Notes: generated from the letters alone by a model not told the origin. 64,000 nt of DNA from Methanobacteriaceae archaeon (GCA_030656015.1 JAUSNX010000004.1:62001-126000); one strand, 5' to 3'; positions 7,689 to 18,066 are shown, counted from the stretch's first letter. Numbers and translations: made by a program.

Positions 7689-8912
7689 TTAAGAAGTTAT
7701 ATTTCTTTCTGCTAATTTAGCATTCATTTTGTCAAATTTGTTTTTAATATGAGCATATCCTTTTTCATAAAATGGACAGTCCTCTATACAGTAAGTACAG
7801 CCCTCACTACAACCAATACAAAGTGATTCCACGAATTCGATTTCGTTTCCACCACAACATGTCTCTTTTTCAATAAGTGCTTTTTCAGGGCAGGCTTTGA
7901 TACATTTACCGCATCTTTTGCAGTATTCTGTTATCCAGGCGTGTTCATTATCTGCTTTGATTGGTAGATTTTCAATGCTGGTGAATATGGCTGAAATTTT
8001 TTGTCTTGGGCCGGATGCTGGAGTTATTAGAAGTCCACTTTCTCCTATCCATCCCACACCTGTTTCTTGTGCAAGTGGTGTCAATTTTACCACATTTCCG
8101 TAAGGGTGAGCTGCCTCGGCTGCAAAACCATTTTCTCTGAGATAGTCCGCTATTTGGTAGGTCATATTACCCAGCTTTTCATAATGCTCATCATTCAATG
8201 CCTGTGATTCATTTCCAGGATCTGTTATAATTAATTCTTCATCCATTTCCATGGTTAAAACAATTGCATTTGGAAACATGATCGAATTTCCAGTATTTAT
8301 TAATTCTGGGGAAACATTGGTGTACCCTATACTTTTGATGCCAATGGAGTGGGAGTATTCTTCGAGTTTTTGGATGAACTCATCGTCAGCTATGGTTTTT
8401 GGATGTTCTGGATTGTTTTTTACAAATTCATCTGGGTAATCTGCACCACATCCACATCCACATCCGCTACTTTCTCCTTCTTCAGGAGTATTTTCAGGTG
8501 ATTTGACAGTAGGTTCTGCAGTGCCTCCGCAACATCCCTGATTTTCTATCGCTTGGACTGGTGCTTTAGTTTCGCAACAACTACTTTCATTATCTTTAAT
8601 GGTTTCATTCTGTTCCAGACGACCCTCTTCTTTGAGTTCTTTTTTGACTTTTGTCCAGATTTTCTCTTTTTGGTATAGTTCGCGAAGAGCTTTTTTGTCT
8701 GGGAATGAAATTGCATTTCCCTGGCAGAGAGTTGCACAGGTGGTGCACCCTACAACACAGTTGTAAGGCTTATCCACCACAGGACCATCCTTAGACCATT
8801 TGTAGACTTTTCCTCCGCAGTTCATACACATTCCACATTTAACGCACTTATTATCATCTATGGTGGGGTACCATTGAATTTTTTCTCTTGGATATCCAGC
8901 AAGCCATGCCAT
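7689..8912 (-). CDS. QueG/reductive-dehalogenase-like Fe-S protein with N-terminal ferredoxin
   Basis: 407 residues; the start is the ATG preceded by GGAGGT at 7 nt, giving '[11 protein letters not shown]'. N-terminal cysteines (C23-x2-C-x2-C-x2-C, then [12 protein letters not shown]) look like ferredoxin ligands. A linker of about 50 residues is rich in CC and CGCGCG. The central '[25 protein letters not shown]' region resembles the corrinoid-binding core of epoxyqueuosine reductase (QueG) and reductive dehalogenases. The C-terminus has two 4Fe-4S sites ([12 protein letters not shown] and a second, unusual one, [16 protein letters not shown]). It follows an arsR gene in the same direction. 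A corrinoid reductase is likely; the substrate is unknown. Confidence 0.7.
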   Translation of the reverse strand: MAWLAGYPREKIQWYPTIDDNKCVKCGMCMNCGGKVYKWSKDGPVVDKPYNCVVGCTTCATLCQGNAISFPDKKALRELYQKEKIWTKVKKELKEEGRLEQNETIKDNESSCCETKAPVQAIENQGCCGGTAEPTVKSPENTPEEGESSGCGCGCGADYPDEFVKNNPEHPKTIADDEFIQKLEEYSHSIGIKSIGYTNVSPELINTGNSIMFPNAIVLTMEMDEELIITDPGNESQALNDEHYEKLGNMTYQIADYLRENGFAAEAAHPYGNVVKLTPLAQETGVGWIGESGLLITPASGPRQKISAIFTSIENLPIKADNEHAWITEYCKRCGKCIKACPEKALIEKETCCGGNEIEFVESLCIGCSEGCTYCIEDCPFYEKGYAHIKNKFDKMNAKLAERNITS

Positions 8913-8913
8913 A

Positions 8914-8997
8914 TTAATTACCTCCATTTCCACAAGTTTTTGAATTCATCAACTTACCCCTAGCTCTTACTTTTTTAACATCAATAACTTCCGTCAT
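8914..8997 (-). CDS. Possible 27-residue peptide gene
   Basis: A short reading frame [16 protein letters not shown]... (27 aa) lies exactly between arsR and the Fe-S protein. It has a good AGGAGATG ribosome site that overlaps the arsR stop codon, and its own stop lies inside the ribosome site of the next gene. The spacing is that of a translationally coupled operon member. It contains one cysteine and many basic residues. It may be a genuine small protein or a coupling leader; no homologue is known to me. Confidence 0.35.
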   Translation of the reverse strand: MTEVIDVKKVRARGKLMNSKTCGNGGN

Positions 8998-9000
8998 AAT

Positions 9001-9372
9001 TCATCTCCTTATATCTTGAACAGGTTCACATAAATCATCCATAAAATGTATGATATCTGGGTTTTTCAGCCCATAAAGAATCCAAATACCTTCTTTGGAT
9101 GATTTAATTAAGCCAACATTTTTTAAAACATTAAGATGATGTGAAATAGTAGATTGGGGTTTATCTAATACTCCCATAACTTCACAAACATAAAAATCCC
9201 TAAACTTGAGTAAATACAATATTTTAAGACGGGTAGGATCTGCAATGGCCTTGAAAATTCCTGTACTCTGATTTAGTTTCTCATCATCATATAAATTAGA
9301 AAATTCATTTTTTAAACGTTTTAGTTCATCTAAATCAATATTACAACAATTTTTAAGCTCATTTATTTTCAT
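9001..9372 (-). CDS. ArsR/SmtB-family repressor (redox operon)
   Basis: 123 residues, clearly a paralogue of the protein at 2669: 'FKAIADPTRLKILYLL', 'FYVCEVMGVLDKPQSTISHHLNVLKNVGL', wing 'SSKEGIWILYGLKN'. The first cysteine of the usual C-V-C ligand pair is a tyrosine here (F-Y-V-C-E), but two cysteines (C9, C10) occur near the N-terminus and could complete a metalloid site. First gene of the leftward operon with the Fe-S protein, CGNC thioredoxin and ProC-like gene. TAGGAG precedes the ATG. Confidence 0.85.
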   Translation of the reverse strand: MKINELKNCCNIDLDELKRLKNEFSNLYDDEKLNQSTGIFKAIADPTRLKILYLLKFRDFYVCEVMGVLDKPQSTISHHLNVLKNVGLIKSSKEGIWILYGLKNPDIIHFMDDLCEPVQDIRR

Positions 9373-10040
9373 AATACTCCTATTTAGAATCTATCAGATC
9401 ATCTAGTCATTTTCACAAATAATTGTCATTGCAAGAATATTCCATCCACATTAATTAATTTCATATATCCAAATATATAAATATATTGATAAATGTACAC
9501 TTATTAAATATTCAACCTATAAGAATAATTAAATGTTAAATGAATACGTTCATGGATATAAAAGGTATAAAAATAGTCAAATATAATGAATAGATAAGAT
9601 TATCAATTATTAGTGATATTTAAGATTTTCCGGGATTATTCTCTCTTAAATTTAATTTTTGATTATTAATTAGGAATATATGAAATGATGAAAATTAGAG
9701 AATAACCAAGGAATTATGGTTATTTTTAACGAAATCTGAATTTAAAAACAATATTTATTATAATAATTTATGAGTTAGGGGAAACCCCAAACTCAAAGGT
9801 TTAATATGGATACCAAACCAAATTACCAAACCCAATTATAGTTTATTTTTTAGCAATATAACCATTTTGCAACAACATTCCAAAGTCAGAGCAAACAGAA
9901 TTAGTAAATATTTAATATCATATTATTATTTTTAATATAATTCTAATATATTCTTAAAATAATAAACAAAAGAATAAACTAAAAAATTAAAATTAATTAT
10001 TTATTAAAATAATTCTATAAATACCTGATATCAGCAGTAT
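9373..10040. other. 668-bp gene-free AT-rich region
   Basis: It holds the arsR promoter (TATA-like 9471-9487) on the left. No open frame with a ribosome site was found in the rest. The one GC-containing structure is the hairpin at 9772-9794. The right end is the U-rich 3' flank of the helicase gene. Confidence 0.5.
9772..9794. other. Isolated stem-loop in long intergenic region
   Basis: GAGTT-A-GGGG, loop AAA, CCCC-A-AACTC: nine base pairs with one A-A mismatch. It is GC-rich against a very AT-rich background. A TATA-like TTTATTATAATA lies just left (9754-9765). It could be part of a small RNA, an attachment site or a terminator; no T-tract follows on either side. Confidence 0.4.
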
Positions 10041-12548
10041 TTATCCCTTTTCAATGGCCCTAATAATTCTAGCACATTCTTTGGCCTTTTTATGATAATG
10101 TAGAGCCCTAGCAATTCTTTTAGTGGCCTCCAGCATCCTTACTAGAGCATCCAACCAGGAAAATATATCTCCAGGATAGGCATGTATCTGGTATTTTTTT
10201 AGAAGTTTCTTAGTAATATCTACCGGGTCTTGCTTTTTTAAACGCTGCTTTACAATATAAGATGATAATTCCCGTTGTAAACAGTAGCAAAACGGTCGAT
10301 CCTTGCATTTGCATGATAAAAAGTCCACCTGAATATTTAAAACAGCCTGTTGAAAATTAGGATCCAGTTTAACTAAGTTTTCTCCAGTGGAAATGATATC
10401 CAGCGTAGAATCAGCAAATAGTCTGGTGGAAAAATTGGCCTTTAAGGCCCGGCTTAGTTGTTTATGAAGCCTGCTTGATAGATATACGCTCTCAAAAGGT
10501 TCCAATGAAAGAGCAATTTGTAAGGGGTCTTTTTTAGATTTTTTCTTTAAATGTTTTTTAATGTATTCAGCTTCTTCTGACTGCAAGAAAGACATGGAAA
10601 CTGCTTTACCATAATTGGTAGGTCGTATATTTCCATGATCTTCTTGAACGAATCCATAAGATTCTATGGTGCTGAGGCCATTAAGAGCATCCACCGGAAT
10701 ATTCATTCCATTATACATTTTAGAAAGTCCGGCATTGGTTGAAACTGATCCCGAACATATGTCTGCTAAAATCTGTTCTAATGTATCTTCTTCAGAGTAA
10801 TTAACATGGACTGGATCTACATCACTTTCCAAAAGCTCCAGGGCCATCAACTCTTCACTCTCATCATCATAACTCAGACCAATCTCTGGTAAAAGATAAA
10901 CAATTCCTCGGTCGTGATAGGAAGGCCTTCCCGCCCGGCCTAACATCTGAGAAAATTCATTGGGGTTAATCCATTTATTTCCCATGGTCAGGGTTTCAAA
11001 AATAACCTGAGATGCTGGAAAATCCACCCCTGCTGCTAGGGCCGCAGTGGTAACCACAGCTGAAATTTCCTGTTTGATAAAGGCCTTTTCTATTCTTTCT
11101 TTTTGAGCATAAGAAAGTCCGGCGTGATATGCTGAAGATTTAACCTGGTTACGAGTCAGGTAATCTGCAATGAGATGTGTTTTTCTACGAGAATTTGTGA
11201 AAACTATGGTCTGGCCATGGAAACCTTTTTCAGACTTATTTTTAAATTCTCTGCGAGAAAATCTAGCAATTAAACTCCTTTTTTCCTCTTCACTACGCGT
11301 AAAAACCAGATGCCGTTCCAGAGGTACTGGACGGCGGTCGTATTCCACTAATTTTAATCCAAATGATCCTGCGATTTCTTGAGGATTCTGAACTGTTGCA
11401 GAGAGACCAATAAGCTGTAAATTAGGATAAATATTTTTAAGTCGTTTAATAAGGCCATTCAACCTAGAGCCACGTTCTTCATCGTCCAGGGTGTGAATTT
11501 CATCAATAACCACAGTTCCTAAACCATCAAGGAGCTGAGCTTTGCCTGACCTTAACATGAAGTCTATACCTTCATAGGTGGCCACTATAATATCTGCCTG
11601 TTTAATATCATCGTCAGGAAGTTTAATTTCTTCTCTAGCCCGTATTCTACTCATTCCCACTTTAATAGAAGTTTTGAGGCCTAATTTGGAATACCTCTTT
11701 TTAAAGTCCCTATACTTCTGGTTGGCCAGTGCCACCAGTGGTGTTAAAAAAATGAATTTCTGGCCCTGCATGGCCCGTGGTATGCCTGCCAGCTCACCAA
11801 TAAGAGTTTTTCCACTGGCAGTGGCCGATACCACCATCAAGCTTTTTCCATCTAAAACCCCATTTTCCACAGCCTTATACTGCACCGGAAGCAGATTTTT
11901 ACTTCCATGAGATTTTAGAATAGTTTTAAACTTTTGAGGGATATCCAGCTGGTCCACACTTAATTTAGGAAAATCATTATCTTTAGAGGAAGAAATTCTA
12001 TCAAAAAGAGTGAGATTGGAATTTTTAAGAGGATCAAAACTAGGATCAAGAACTTTTAAAACCTGATCAAGATCTCCAGTTTTATCTAGAATTCTTTTAA
12101 AATTTTTAAAAGTCTTTTTATCTATGCCCCGGTAATTTAATTCTCTTTTAATTACTTCTTCGGCACAGAGTCGGCAAATTTTCTGTTCATGATAATTAAA
12201 AGATGATTTGGAATTAATAATAGTAATGTGTCCTTCCATGGTGCAGTGGTTGCATATAATGGTTCTTCTGTACTTTATATTAAGTGAATCCAAAAATTCT
12301 TCCACTTCAGGATCTCTATCAATTAAAAACACGGCCTGTTTTCTAAAGAGCTTCACTGCCTCCGCAGGAGGTAACAACTCTTCTTTATCCTTTTTTATCA
12401 CGAATTTATGGATTTTAGGACCATTAGGTGTTTTTTTGAATTTTATATATCCCTGAAATTCTGGTTTTCTTCGGGAATTTAAGGCACCCTTAGGGCTTCC
12501 AATGGGGAAAACTTCCAGAATTTTCTTTTTTCTTTTTAAAATAATCAT
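10041..12548 (-). CDS. Ski2-like DEAD/DEAH superfamily II helicase with cysteine clusters
   Basis: 835 residues. An N-terminal domain has a zinc-finger-like CNHC...H...CRLC set (about residues 99-128). The helicase core has Walker A SATASGKT near 240, DEIH, 'GLSATVQNP', 'VFTNSRRKTH', 'TTAALAAGVDFPA' and the SF2 motif VI 'QMLGRAGRPSYHDRG'. A C-terminal segment carries C-K-C-x4-PFCYC, a second four-cysteine cluster (about 755-765). Ski2/Hel308-like archaeal helicases act on RNA or stalled forks; which substrate applies here is not visible. The gene is alone, with long AT-rich flanks. Confidence 0.8.
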   Translation of the reverse strand: MIILKRKKKILEVFPIGSPKGALNSRRKPEFQGYIKFKKTPNGPKIHKFVIKKDKEELLPPAEAVKLFRKQAVFLIDRDPEVEEFLDSLNIKYRRTIICNHCTMEGHITIINSKSSFNYHEQKICRLCAEEVIKRELNYRGIDKKTFKNFKRILDKTGDLDQVLKVLDPSFDPLKNSNLTLFDRISSSKDNDFPKLSVDQLDIPQKFKTILKSHGSKNLLPVQYKAVENGVLDGKSLMVVSATASGKTLIGELAGIPRAMQGQKFIFLTPLVALANQKYRDFKKRYSKLGLKTSIKVGMSRIRAREEIKLPDDDIKQADIIVATYEGIDFMLRSGKAQLLDGLGTVVIDEIHTLDDEERGSRLNGLIKRLKNIYPNLQLIGLSATVQNPQEIAGSFGLKLVEYDRRPVPLERHLVFTRSEEEKRSLIARFSRREFKNKSEKGFHGQTIVFTNSRRKTHLIADYLTRNQVKSSAYHAGLSYAQKERIEKAFIKQEISAVVTTAALAAGVDFPASQVIFETLTMGNKWINPNEFSQMLGRAGRPSYHDRGIVYLLPEIGLSYDDESEELMALELLESDVDPVHVNYSEEDTLEQILADICSGSVSTNAGLSKMYNGMNIPVDALNGLSTIESYGFVQEDHGNIRPTNYGKAVSMSFLQSEEAEYIKKHLKKKSKKDPLQIALSLEPFESVYLSSRLHKQLSRALKANFSTRLFADSTLDIISTGENLVKLDPNFQQAVLNIQVDFLSCKCKDRPFCYCLQRELSSYIVKQRLKKQDPVDITKKLLKKYQIHAYPGDIFSWLDALVRMLEATKRIARALHYHKKAKECARIIRAIEKG

Positions 12549-12806
12549 TTAAATCGTGACTAATGAAATTTAATTTATAATTAAGTTAATTATAATAAGT
12601 TATTTTATTTAATTATCTGCCTTAAATAAAGCATTTGATTAAAAAACCATTTTTCAAGTAAATCAAATCTTTATCTCGTTATAAGATTGTTATGTAATTA
12701 TTAATTAATTAACTGCATAATATCATTAAAAAAGATATAATAAATAAAAAAAAGAAAATATTTAGGGAACTTTAAATTATAAACTTTTATTATTTAATCC
12801 AGATTC

Positions 12807-14468
12807 TTAATCCAGAGTTTCTTCTTCAGATATTTTTTTATTTAAAAATTCAACGGCCATTTCTCGCAGTATAAATTTTTGCACCTTTCCACTGGCAGTT
12901 AAAGGTAATTCATCAATGAAAAATACGTGCTTAGGGACTTTATAGCGAGCTATATTAGAAATAGAGTAATCTCGAACATCTTCTTCTTTGATGTCAGCAT
13001 CTTCATCCTTAATAATAAATGCTCCAACTATTTCACCGTATTTTTCATCAGGGATTCCTACCACTTGCACATCTTTAATTCCAGGCATAGTGTAAAGGAA
13101 TTCTTCGATTTCACGAGGATAAATATTCTCTCCACCACGGATAATCATATCTTTGATACGACCTACAATAGTATAATAACCTTCTTCATCCACAGAGGCC
13201 AAATCCCCACTGTGCAACCAACCATCCTCATCAATTACTTCTCTGGTCTTTTCAGGCATTTTATAGTAACCCTTCATTACATTGTAACCTTTACAACATA
13301 TTTCACCGGGTTCACCTGGCCCCAGGGTTTCACCAGTCTCAGGATCTACAATTTTAACCTCACAAGCAGGTAACGTCTTACCAACAGTTTCCACCCTTTT
13401 TTCCAGTGGATCATTTACACTGGTCTGAGTGAATCCAGGCGACCCTTCGGTTAGTCCATATACACTGGTTATCTCACTCATGTTCATGTCTTTAACCACT
13501 TTTTTCATGACTTCGATAGGGGGAGTAGAACCCGCCATGATTCCAGTACGCAGACTGGAAAGATCAAACATTTCAAACATAGGGTGGCTGTACTCTGCAA
13601 TAAACATGGTTGGAACCCCATATAATGCTGTGCAGCGCTCTTTTTGAACTGCTGCCAGAACCAGTAATGGGTCAAACAATTCCACAATTACAAATGTTCC
13701 TGCATGAGTTAAAATAGCCATAACGCCCAGTACTATTCCAAAGCAGTGAAAAAGAGGCACAGTTAAACATAATCTATCATTTTCAGTAAATTTTTGTCGC
13801 TCACCAATATAATAACCATTATTTAAAATATTTTTATGAGTCAACATAACCCCTTTAGGAAAGCCAGTAGTTCCAGAGGTGTACTGCATGTTAATCACAT
13901 CGTCACAAGATAGGCCTTTTTTAGCATCTTCCAGAACACTATCTTCAGTATGTTTTCCTAAAAGCATTATTTCATTGGTATTATACATTCCCCGGTGCTT
14001 TTCCGGACCTATGTAAATAACACTCTTAAGATGCGGAAATTCTTCACTATCCAGGTTACTTCTAGCATGCGTCTTTAATTCCGGTACCAGTTCATAAACT
14101 GTTTTTACATAATCAACGTCTCTAAACCCATCAATGATTGCTAAGGCTTTCATGTCAGATTGTTTCAATACATAGTCCAGTTCATGGCTTTTGTAGGCCG
14201 TATTAACTGTTACCAGCACTACTCCTATTTTAGCGGTTGCAAACATGAATGTTAACCAGTCAGGTACGTTATTGGCCCATATTCCCACGTGATCGCCTTT
14301 AGTAATTCCAATGGATAATAGGCCCTTGGCCAGCATGTCCACTCTATCATTAAATTCACTGTATTTGAATCTCAGATCACGGTCTGGATAAACCATGAAT
14401 TCGTTATCAGGATATTTATTAACCTGTTTTTCAAAAAATTCGCCTATGGTGTCTTCTGTAAAGACCAT
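12807..14468 (-). CDS. Acyl-CoA synthetase (AMP-forming, FadD/AcsM-like)
   Basis: 553 residues from the ATG that follows GGTGATTTT (a TTG 30 nt upstream is less likely). Adenylation motifs: [20 protein letters not shown] (A3), '[11 protein letters not shown]' (A5), '[17 protein letters not shown]' (A7), '[20 protein letters not shown]' (A8) and the catalytic lysine in '[11 protein letters not shown]' (A10). It activates a carboxylic acid to its CoA thioester with ATP. It lies upstream of no other leftward gene and behind a thioesterase and an XRE-cupin regulator, suggesting a regulated acyl-CoA module. The chain length of the substrate is unknown. Confidence 0.9.
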   Translation of the reverse strand: MVFTEDTIGEFFEKQVNKYPDNEFMVYPDRDLRFKYSEFNDRVDMLAKGLLSIGITKGDHVGIWANNVPDWLTFMFATAKIGVVLVTVNTAYKSHELDYVLKQSDMKALAIIDGFRDVDYVKTVYELVPELKTHARSNLDSEEFPHLKSVIYIGPEKHRGMYNTNEIMLLGKHTEDSVLEDAKKGLSCDDVINMQYTSGTTGFPKGVMLTHKNILNNGYYIGERQKFTENDRLCLTVPLFHCFGIVLGVMAILTHAGTFVIVELFDPLLVLAAVQKERCTALYGVPTMFIAEYSHPMFEMFDLSSLRTGIMAGSTPPIEVMKKVVKDMNMSEITSVYGLTEGSPGFTQTSVNDPLEKRVETVGKTLPACEVKIVDPETGETLGPGEPGEICCKGYNVMKGYYKMPEKTREVIDEDGWLHSGDLASVDEEGYYTIVGRIKDMIIRGGENIYPREIEEFLYTMPGIKDVQVVGIPDEKYGEIVGAFIIKDEDADIKEEDVRDYSISNIARYKVPKHVFFIDELPLTASGKVQKFILREMAVEFLNKKISEEETLD

Positions 14469-14559
14469 AAAATCACCATTATCTTTAAATTTGTTCAATC
14501 AGTTAAATTACCAATTTATATAAATTTTTTAACTAAATATTCTTTATTTTTCACCAATA

Positions 14560-14979
14560 TTATTTTTTACCAATATCTTCTTCTTTAACAAAATTGGCTT
14601 CTAAATCGGCCCTTATTTCATCGGGAATAGCTAAAGGAACCTGATCGATGAAATCATAATGAACCAGGACAGCTTTACCTTTTGCTTTTATTTCATCATC
14701 CTGCCAGGCCTCATGTCCAATAGTAAATGACGAATTACCAATATGAGTAATGTAACTTCGAATTTCCACATCTCCGCCATAGTACATCTGACCTATGAAG
14801 TCGAATTCAGTTCTTACTAAAATTAATTTCCATTTTTCGTAACTCAAATCCAGATCAGGAGTAAACATTCGGAATATAGGATTTCTTCCTTTTTCAAACC
14901 ATATTGCTAAAACAGTATTATTAACATGCTTCAATCCATCTATATCCCCAAATCGAGGTATAACATCTATTTTAAACAT
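14560..14979 (-). CDS. Acyl-CoA thioesterase (4HBT hot-dog family)
   Basis: 139 residues. 'FGDIDGLKHVNNTVLAIWFEKGR' is the hot-dog thioesterase active-site region (D-x-x-x-H-V-N-N). 'RTEFDFIGQMYYGGDVEIRSYITHIGNSSFTIGHE' forms the central strands. It would hydrolyse an acyl-CoA, the reverse of the synthetase encoded 90 bp downstream, which points to control of an acyl-CoA pool. GAGG lies 8 nt before the ATG. Confidence 0.85.
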   Translation of the reverse strand: MFKIDVIPRFGDIDGLKHVNNTVLAIWFEKGRNPIFRMFTPDLDLSYEKWKLILVRTEFDFIGQMYYGGDVEIRSYITHIGNSSFTIGHEAWQDDEIKAKGKAVLVHYDFIDQVPLAIPDEIRADLEANFVKEEDIGKK

Positions 14980-15103
14980 TCAATATTCCTCATTAAGTAA
15001 ATTTAATTTATTAATTTCAAAATTAATAAAAAGATTTAATATATTTGTTGTATTATTGTGTTATTTTTTGTTGATTAGTTTTTAAGTCCAAATAATTAAA
15101 TCA

Positions 15104-15682
15104 TTAAAATGGAGCATAAATTACAGCCAAAATCTTGGCCGGTTTTTCCCCATAGGCATGTAGATGGTGAGGAACTACTGAATCATAATAAATAGTATCT
15201 CCTTTAGATACCGTATATTTTTCACTTCCATAAACGATCTCAATTTCGCCTTCAATAACATAGATGAATTCTTCCCCTTCATGAGATTCCAGCTTGAATT
15301 CAGCATCGTCATGGATATCAACATCAATTAAAAAAGGTTCCATATGACGATCACATTTGCCAGATGCCAGTGAATAAAATTCCATAGCACTTTCTTTGGT
15401 TTGGTCTTTTTGGCCAGAGAAATAAATTACTTTTTCTGTTTGCCCTTGTTCAACAATGACTGGGCCTCTTTGTTGGACATCATCCATAAATGTACCAATT
15501 CTCACATCAAGAGCCTTTGCAATCTTAATTAAAGGTGTTAGGGAAGGAACTACATCCCCATTTTCAATATGTTCTAATAGTTCTACACTGTTTTCACTTG
15601 CATTAGCCAGTTGCTGCTGGTTCATTTCTCTGTTTTCTCTTAGTTGGCGAATTTTTGCCCCAATTAAGTTCTTATCCGACAC
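15104..15682 (-). CDS. XRE-family regulator with C-terminal cupin domain
   Basis: 192 residues; GTG start 5 nt after AAGGTG. Residues 8-62 are a lambda-repressor-like HTH ('[19 protein letters not shown]...[14 protein letters not shown]'). Residues about 115-190 are a cupin barrel ('[17 protein letters not shown]', '[16 protein letters not shown]') with histidine and glutamate positions able to bind metal or ligand. Such proteins sense small molecules. Because it precedes the thioesterase and acyl-CoA synthetase in the same direction, it probably controls them. A second XRE-cupin/acyl-CoA synthetase pair is at 61674-64000. Confidence 0.85.
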   Translation of the reverse strand: MSDKNLIGAKIRQLRENREMNQQQLANASENSVELLEHIENGDVVPSLTPLIKIAKALDVRIGTFMDDVQQRGPVIVEQGQTEKVIYFSGQKDQTKESAMEFYSLASGKCDRHMEPFLIDVDIHDDAEFKLESHEGEEFIYVIEGEIEIVYGSEKYTVSKGDTIYYDSVVPHHLHAYGEKPAKILAVIYAPF

Positions 15683-15968
15683 ATGATCACCTTTAATTTA
15701 TTTTCTATTTTTAAAATGATTTTAATTATGATTAATTCCATATCTTGTTTGTGTATGGTGCCTTATATAATTAAATCATTAAGACCCATATTCTTAGTTC
15801 AAAACATGTTCAAACATAATATTAACCTAAAATAAACTTTTTAATTATAATAGTAATTTTTAATTATTATACTAATATTGCTTTTAATAATATACTCTAA
15901 ATAAAAAAAATCTAAATAAATAGTTTTATAATACTGAAATATAATATATAAAAAAATTAATTAAAGTA

Positions 15969-16259
15969 TCAGTTAGAATTATTAATCCTTTTAGGTGTAC
16001 TATTATTCGTATTTGTATTGTTATGTATCGTTATATTAGTATTGTTAGTGATATTCTTAATTAATTGCTGTTTTAACCATACTGGTTCAAAATTAGGGTC
16101 ACCAATAGTACTTATTTGTTGCTGGTCTGCTGCCAGGACTGATGGAACTTCCAGAGAAATTGTATCTGATGTCAAAAGACTTACTGAAGAACCAAAACCA
16201 TAAGCAATGAAACAAACCATTAAAACTGCAAATAGCTTACCGCGTTTTTTTGAATTCAA
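15969..16259 (-). CDS. Small exported Asn-rich protein
   Basis: 96 residues, TTG start 5 nt after GAGGG. Basic N-terminus (MNSKKRGK), then a hydrophobic stretch to about residue 30 and a possible cleavage site after 'VLAA'. The C-terminal 30 residues are mostly Asn and Thr with many N-x-S/T sequons, so it is probably outside the cell and glycosylated. No family recognised. It is divergent from amtB. Confidence 0.6.
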   Translation of the reverse strand: MNSKKRGKLFAVLMVCFIAYGFGSSVSLLTSDTISLEVPSVLAADQQQISTIGDPNFEPVWLKQQLIKNITNNTNITIHNNTNTNNSTPKRINNSN

Positions 16260-16600
16260 TTTATCCCTCTAATTGATTTAATTTAACAAAAGCTTGAGAA
16301 TATTTAAATTTCGTTAAATTAGGTTATTATTATAATTAATTATATTCAGTATATAATTATTCTGTTTATTATTCGGTTTTATATATTAATCATTATTATT
16401 TCAGAAATATTTAAATTTAATGTTCATTTTTCATTTAAAATAACAATATATATTTTTTCTTGAATTAAAGAATTAATTCTAACTTTTTTAATTAAACAAT
16501 TAATAACCGAATTATAAAATAACTTTCCCTGAAAATTATTATTTTTTTATAATTTTTATTGTCCGTAAGTATTATATAGTAGCTAAATTAAATTTTTATC

Positions 16601-16614
16601 GGAAATAGGTTTCC
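16601..16614. promoter_or_regulatory. NrpR-type operator 1 of amtB1-glnK1
   Basis: GGAA-ATAGGT-TTCC, an exact match to the GGAA-N6-TTCC operator that NrpR uses in Methanococcus maripaludis. It lies about 25 bp past the TATA box, on the expected transcription start, which fits repression under nitrogen sufficiency. Confidence 0.8.
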
Positions 16615-16656
16615 TATATCCTACTAAGATGAAAATAAGAACATAGAATAAGTATC

Positions 16657-16670
16657 GGAAGTATGTTTCT
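16657..16670. promoter_or_regulatory. NrpR-type operator 2 (one mismatch) of amtB1
   Basis: GGAA-GTATGT-TTCT, one base off the GGAA-N6-TTCC consensus, 56 bp after operator 1 (close to five helical turns). Paired strong and weak operators are known for the M. maripaludis nif operon. Confidence 0.6.
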
Positions 16671-16830
16671 GTTTTCCGTGTGATAGGATAGAATATTTTA
16701 ATAAAAATTAAATTAAAAATAATTGTATTGAGCTATTATTTAGATAGCTATTAATTTAGATAATTGGACTTATGAGCTATTTTAATATTTTATAGTCCAA
16801 AAATTGTTGATAAGGTTTAGGAGAAAAAAA

Positions 16831-18066
16831 ATGACAGCTGTATTTAGTTCAGGGGACACCGCGTGGATGTTAATTGCCACGGCCCTTGTTATATTGATGA
16901 CAATACCCGGACTGGCAATGTTCTACTCCGGATTAATAAGAAGACAGAATGTTTTAAACACCATGCTTTTATCATTTGTAACTTTTGCCATAGTAAGTAT
17001 ATTATGGTTCATATTTGGTTATGATCTTGTATTTGGTAATGATGTATCGGGATTGATAGGTGCTATCCAGAATCCATTCTTTAATGGGGTTTTAGAGTCA
17101 AAAACACTAGCAAATCTGGCACCGACCATACCCACAGGATTATTTGCGATTTTCCAGATGACATTTGCTGCCATAACCGTGGCCCTAATTTCTGGTGCCA
17201 TTGTAGAGCGAATGAAATTTTCTGCATGGTTGGCATTTGTACCAATCTGGTTAGTGCTGGTTTATGTTCCTATAGCTCACTGGATGTGGGGCGGAGGATT
17301 CTTGGCTCAAATGGGTGCTCTTGACTTTGCAGGCGGAATAGTGGTTCATTTGAGTAGTGGTGTTGCAGCTCTGGCCTTAGTATTGCTTTTAGGAGTAAGA
17401 AAAGACATGCGATTGTTACCACACCACCTGGGATACTCCGTTATTGGTGCTGGATTATTATGGTTTGGGTGGTTTGGGTTCAATGCAGGATCTGCCCTAG
17501 CAGCCGGTGATTTAGCAGTTTCTGCTATGATAGTAACTAATATATCCGCTGCAGTGGGATTATTAACCTGGATGTTAATGGATAAAATCAACACTGGAAA
17601 ACCTACTCTTTTAGGAGCATTATCTGGTGCTGTTGCTGGTTTAGCCTCAATTACACCTGCTGCAGGCTATGTAAATGTCACAGCGGCCATTTGTATCGGT
17701 TTTGTGGCCTCAATAATTTCATACTATGCTGTATCTCATATTAAACCACGTCTTGGATACGACGATGCACTGGATGTATTTGGAATACACGGCGTGTGCG
17801 GAATAGTAGGTTCCTTGGCTGTAGGAGTTTTCGCATTACCCGCCATTAATAGTGTTTTAACCAGTGGTGGCTTAATAACTGGTAATTTAGGATTATTATA
17901 TTCCCAAGCAATTGCCATAATCATTGTAGGTGCTTATGCATTTATAATGACCTGGATTATTGGAAAAGTTCTGGACAAAGTTATTGGTTTAAGAGTTGCT
18001 CCTCAAGATGAGGTAAATGGACTTGATGTTAATCTGCATGAGGAATCCGGTTACAGATTATCCTAG
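16831..18066 (+). CDS. amtB: Ammonium transporter AmtB (copy 1)
   Basis: 411 residues from the ATG after TTTAGGAG (a TTG 27 nt upstream is rejected). About 11 membrane helices. Amt signatures include '[14 protein letters not shown]', '[23 protein letters not shown]', '[13 protein letters not shown]', the DFAGG-x-VVH stretch and the twin pore histidines in 'VVHLSSG' and '[10 protein letters not shown]'. It conducts ammonia/ammonium into the cell when nitrogen is scarce. Two NrpR operators precede it and glnK1 follows by 128 bp, the classic amtB-glnK arrangement in which GlnK plugs the channel. Confidence 0.97.
   Translation: MTAVFSSGDTAWMLIATALVILMTIPGLAMFYSGLIRRQNVLNTMLLSFVTFAIVSILWFIFGYDLVFGNDVSGLIGAIQNPFFNGVLESKTLANLAPTIPTGLFAIFQMTFAAITVALISGAIVERMKFSAWLAFVPIWLVLVYVPIAHWMWGGGFLAQMGALDFAGGIVVHLSSGVAALALVLLLGVRKDMRLLPHHLGYSVIGAGLLWFGWFGFNAGSALAAGDLAVSAMIVTNISAAVGLLTWMLMDKINTGKPTLLGALSGAVAGLASITPAAGYVNVTAAICIGFVASIISYYAVSHIKPRLGYDDALDVFGIHGVCGIVGSLAVGVFALPAINSVLTSGGLITGNLGLLYSQAIAIIIVGAYAFIMTWIIGKVLDKVIGLRVAPQDEVNGLDVNLHEESGYRLS

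Larger units (their letters stand above)
16260..16830. other. Intergenic region with amtB1 control elements
   Basis: Gene-free and very AT-rich. The right part has a TATA box (TTATATAG near 16572-16579) and two NrpR-type half-site pairs (annotated separately), followed by a leader of roughly 200 nt before the amtB1 ATG. The left part is the promoter area of the divergent small exported protein. Confidence 0.6.

Noticed and set aside
12927-13373. 148-residue frame on the + strand inside the acyl-CoA synthetase gene
   Set aside because: Antisense shadow of a well-supported gene; no ribosome site, family or promoter.
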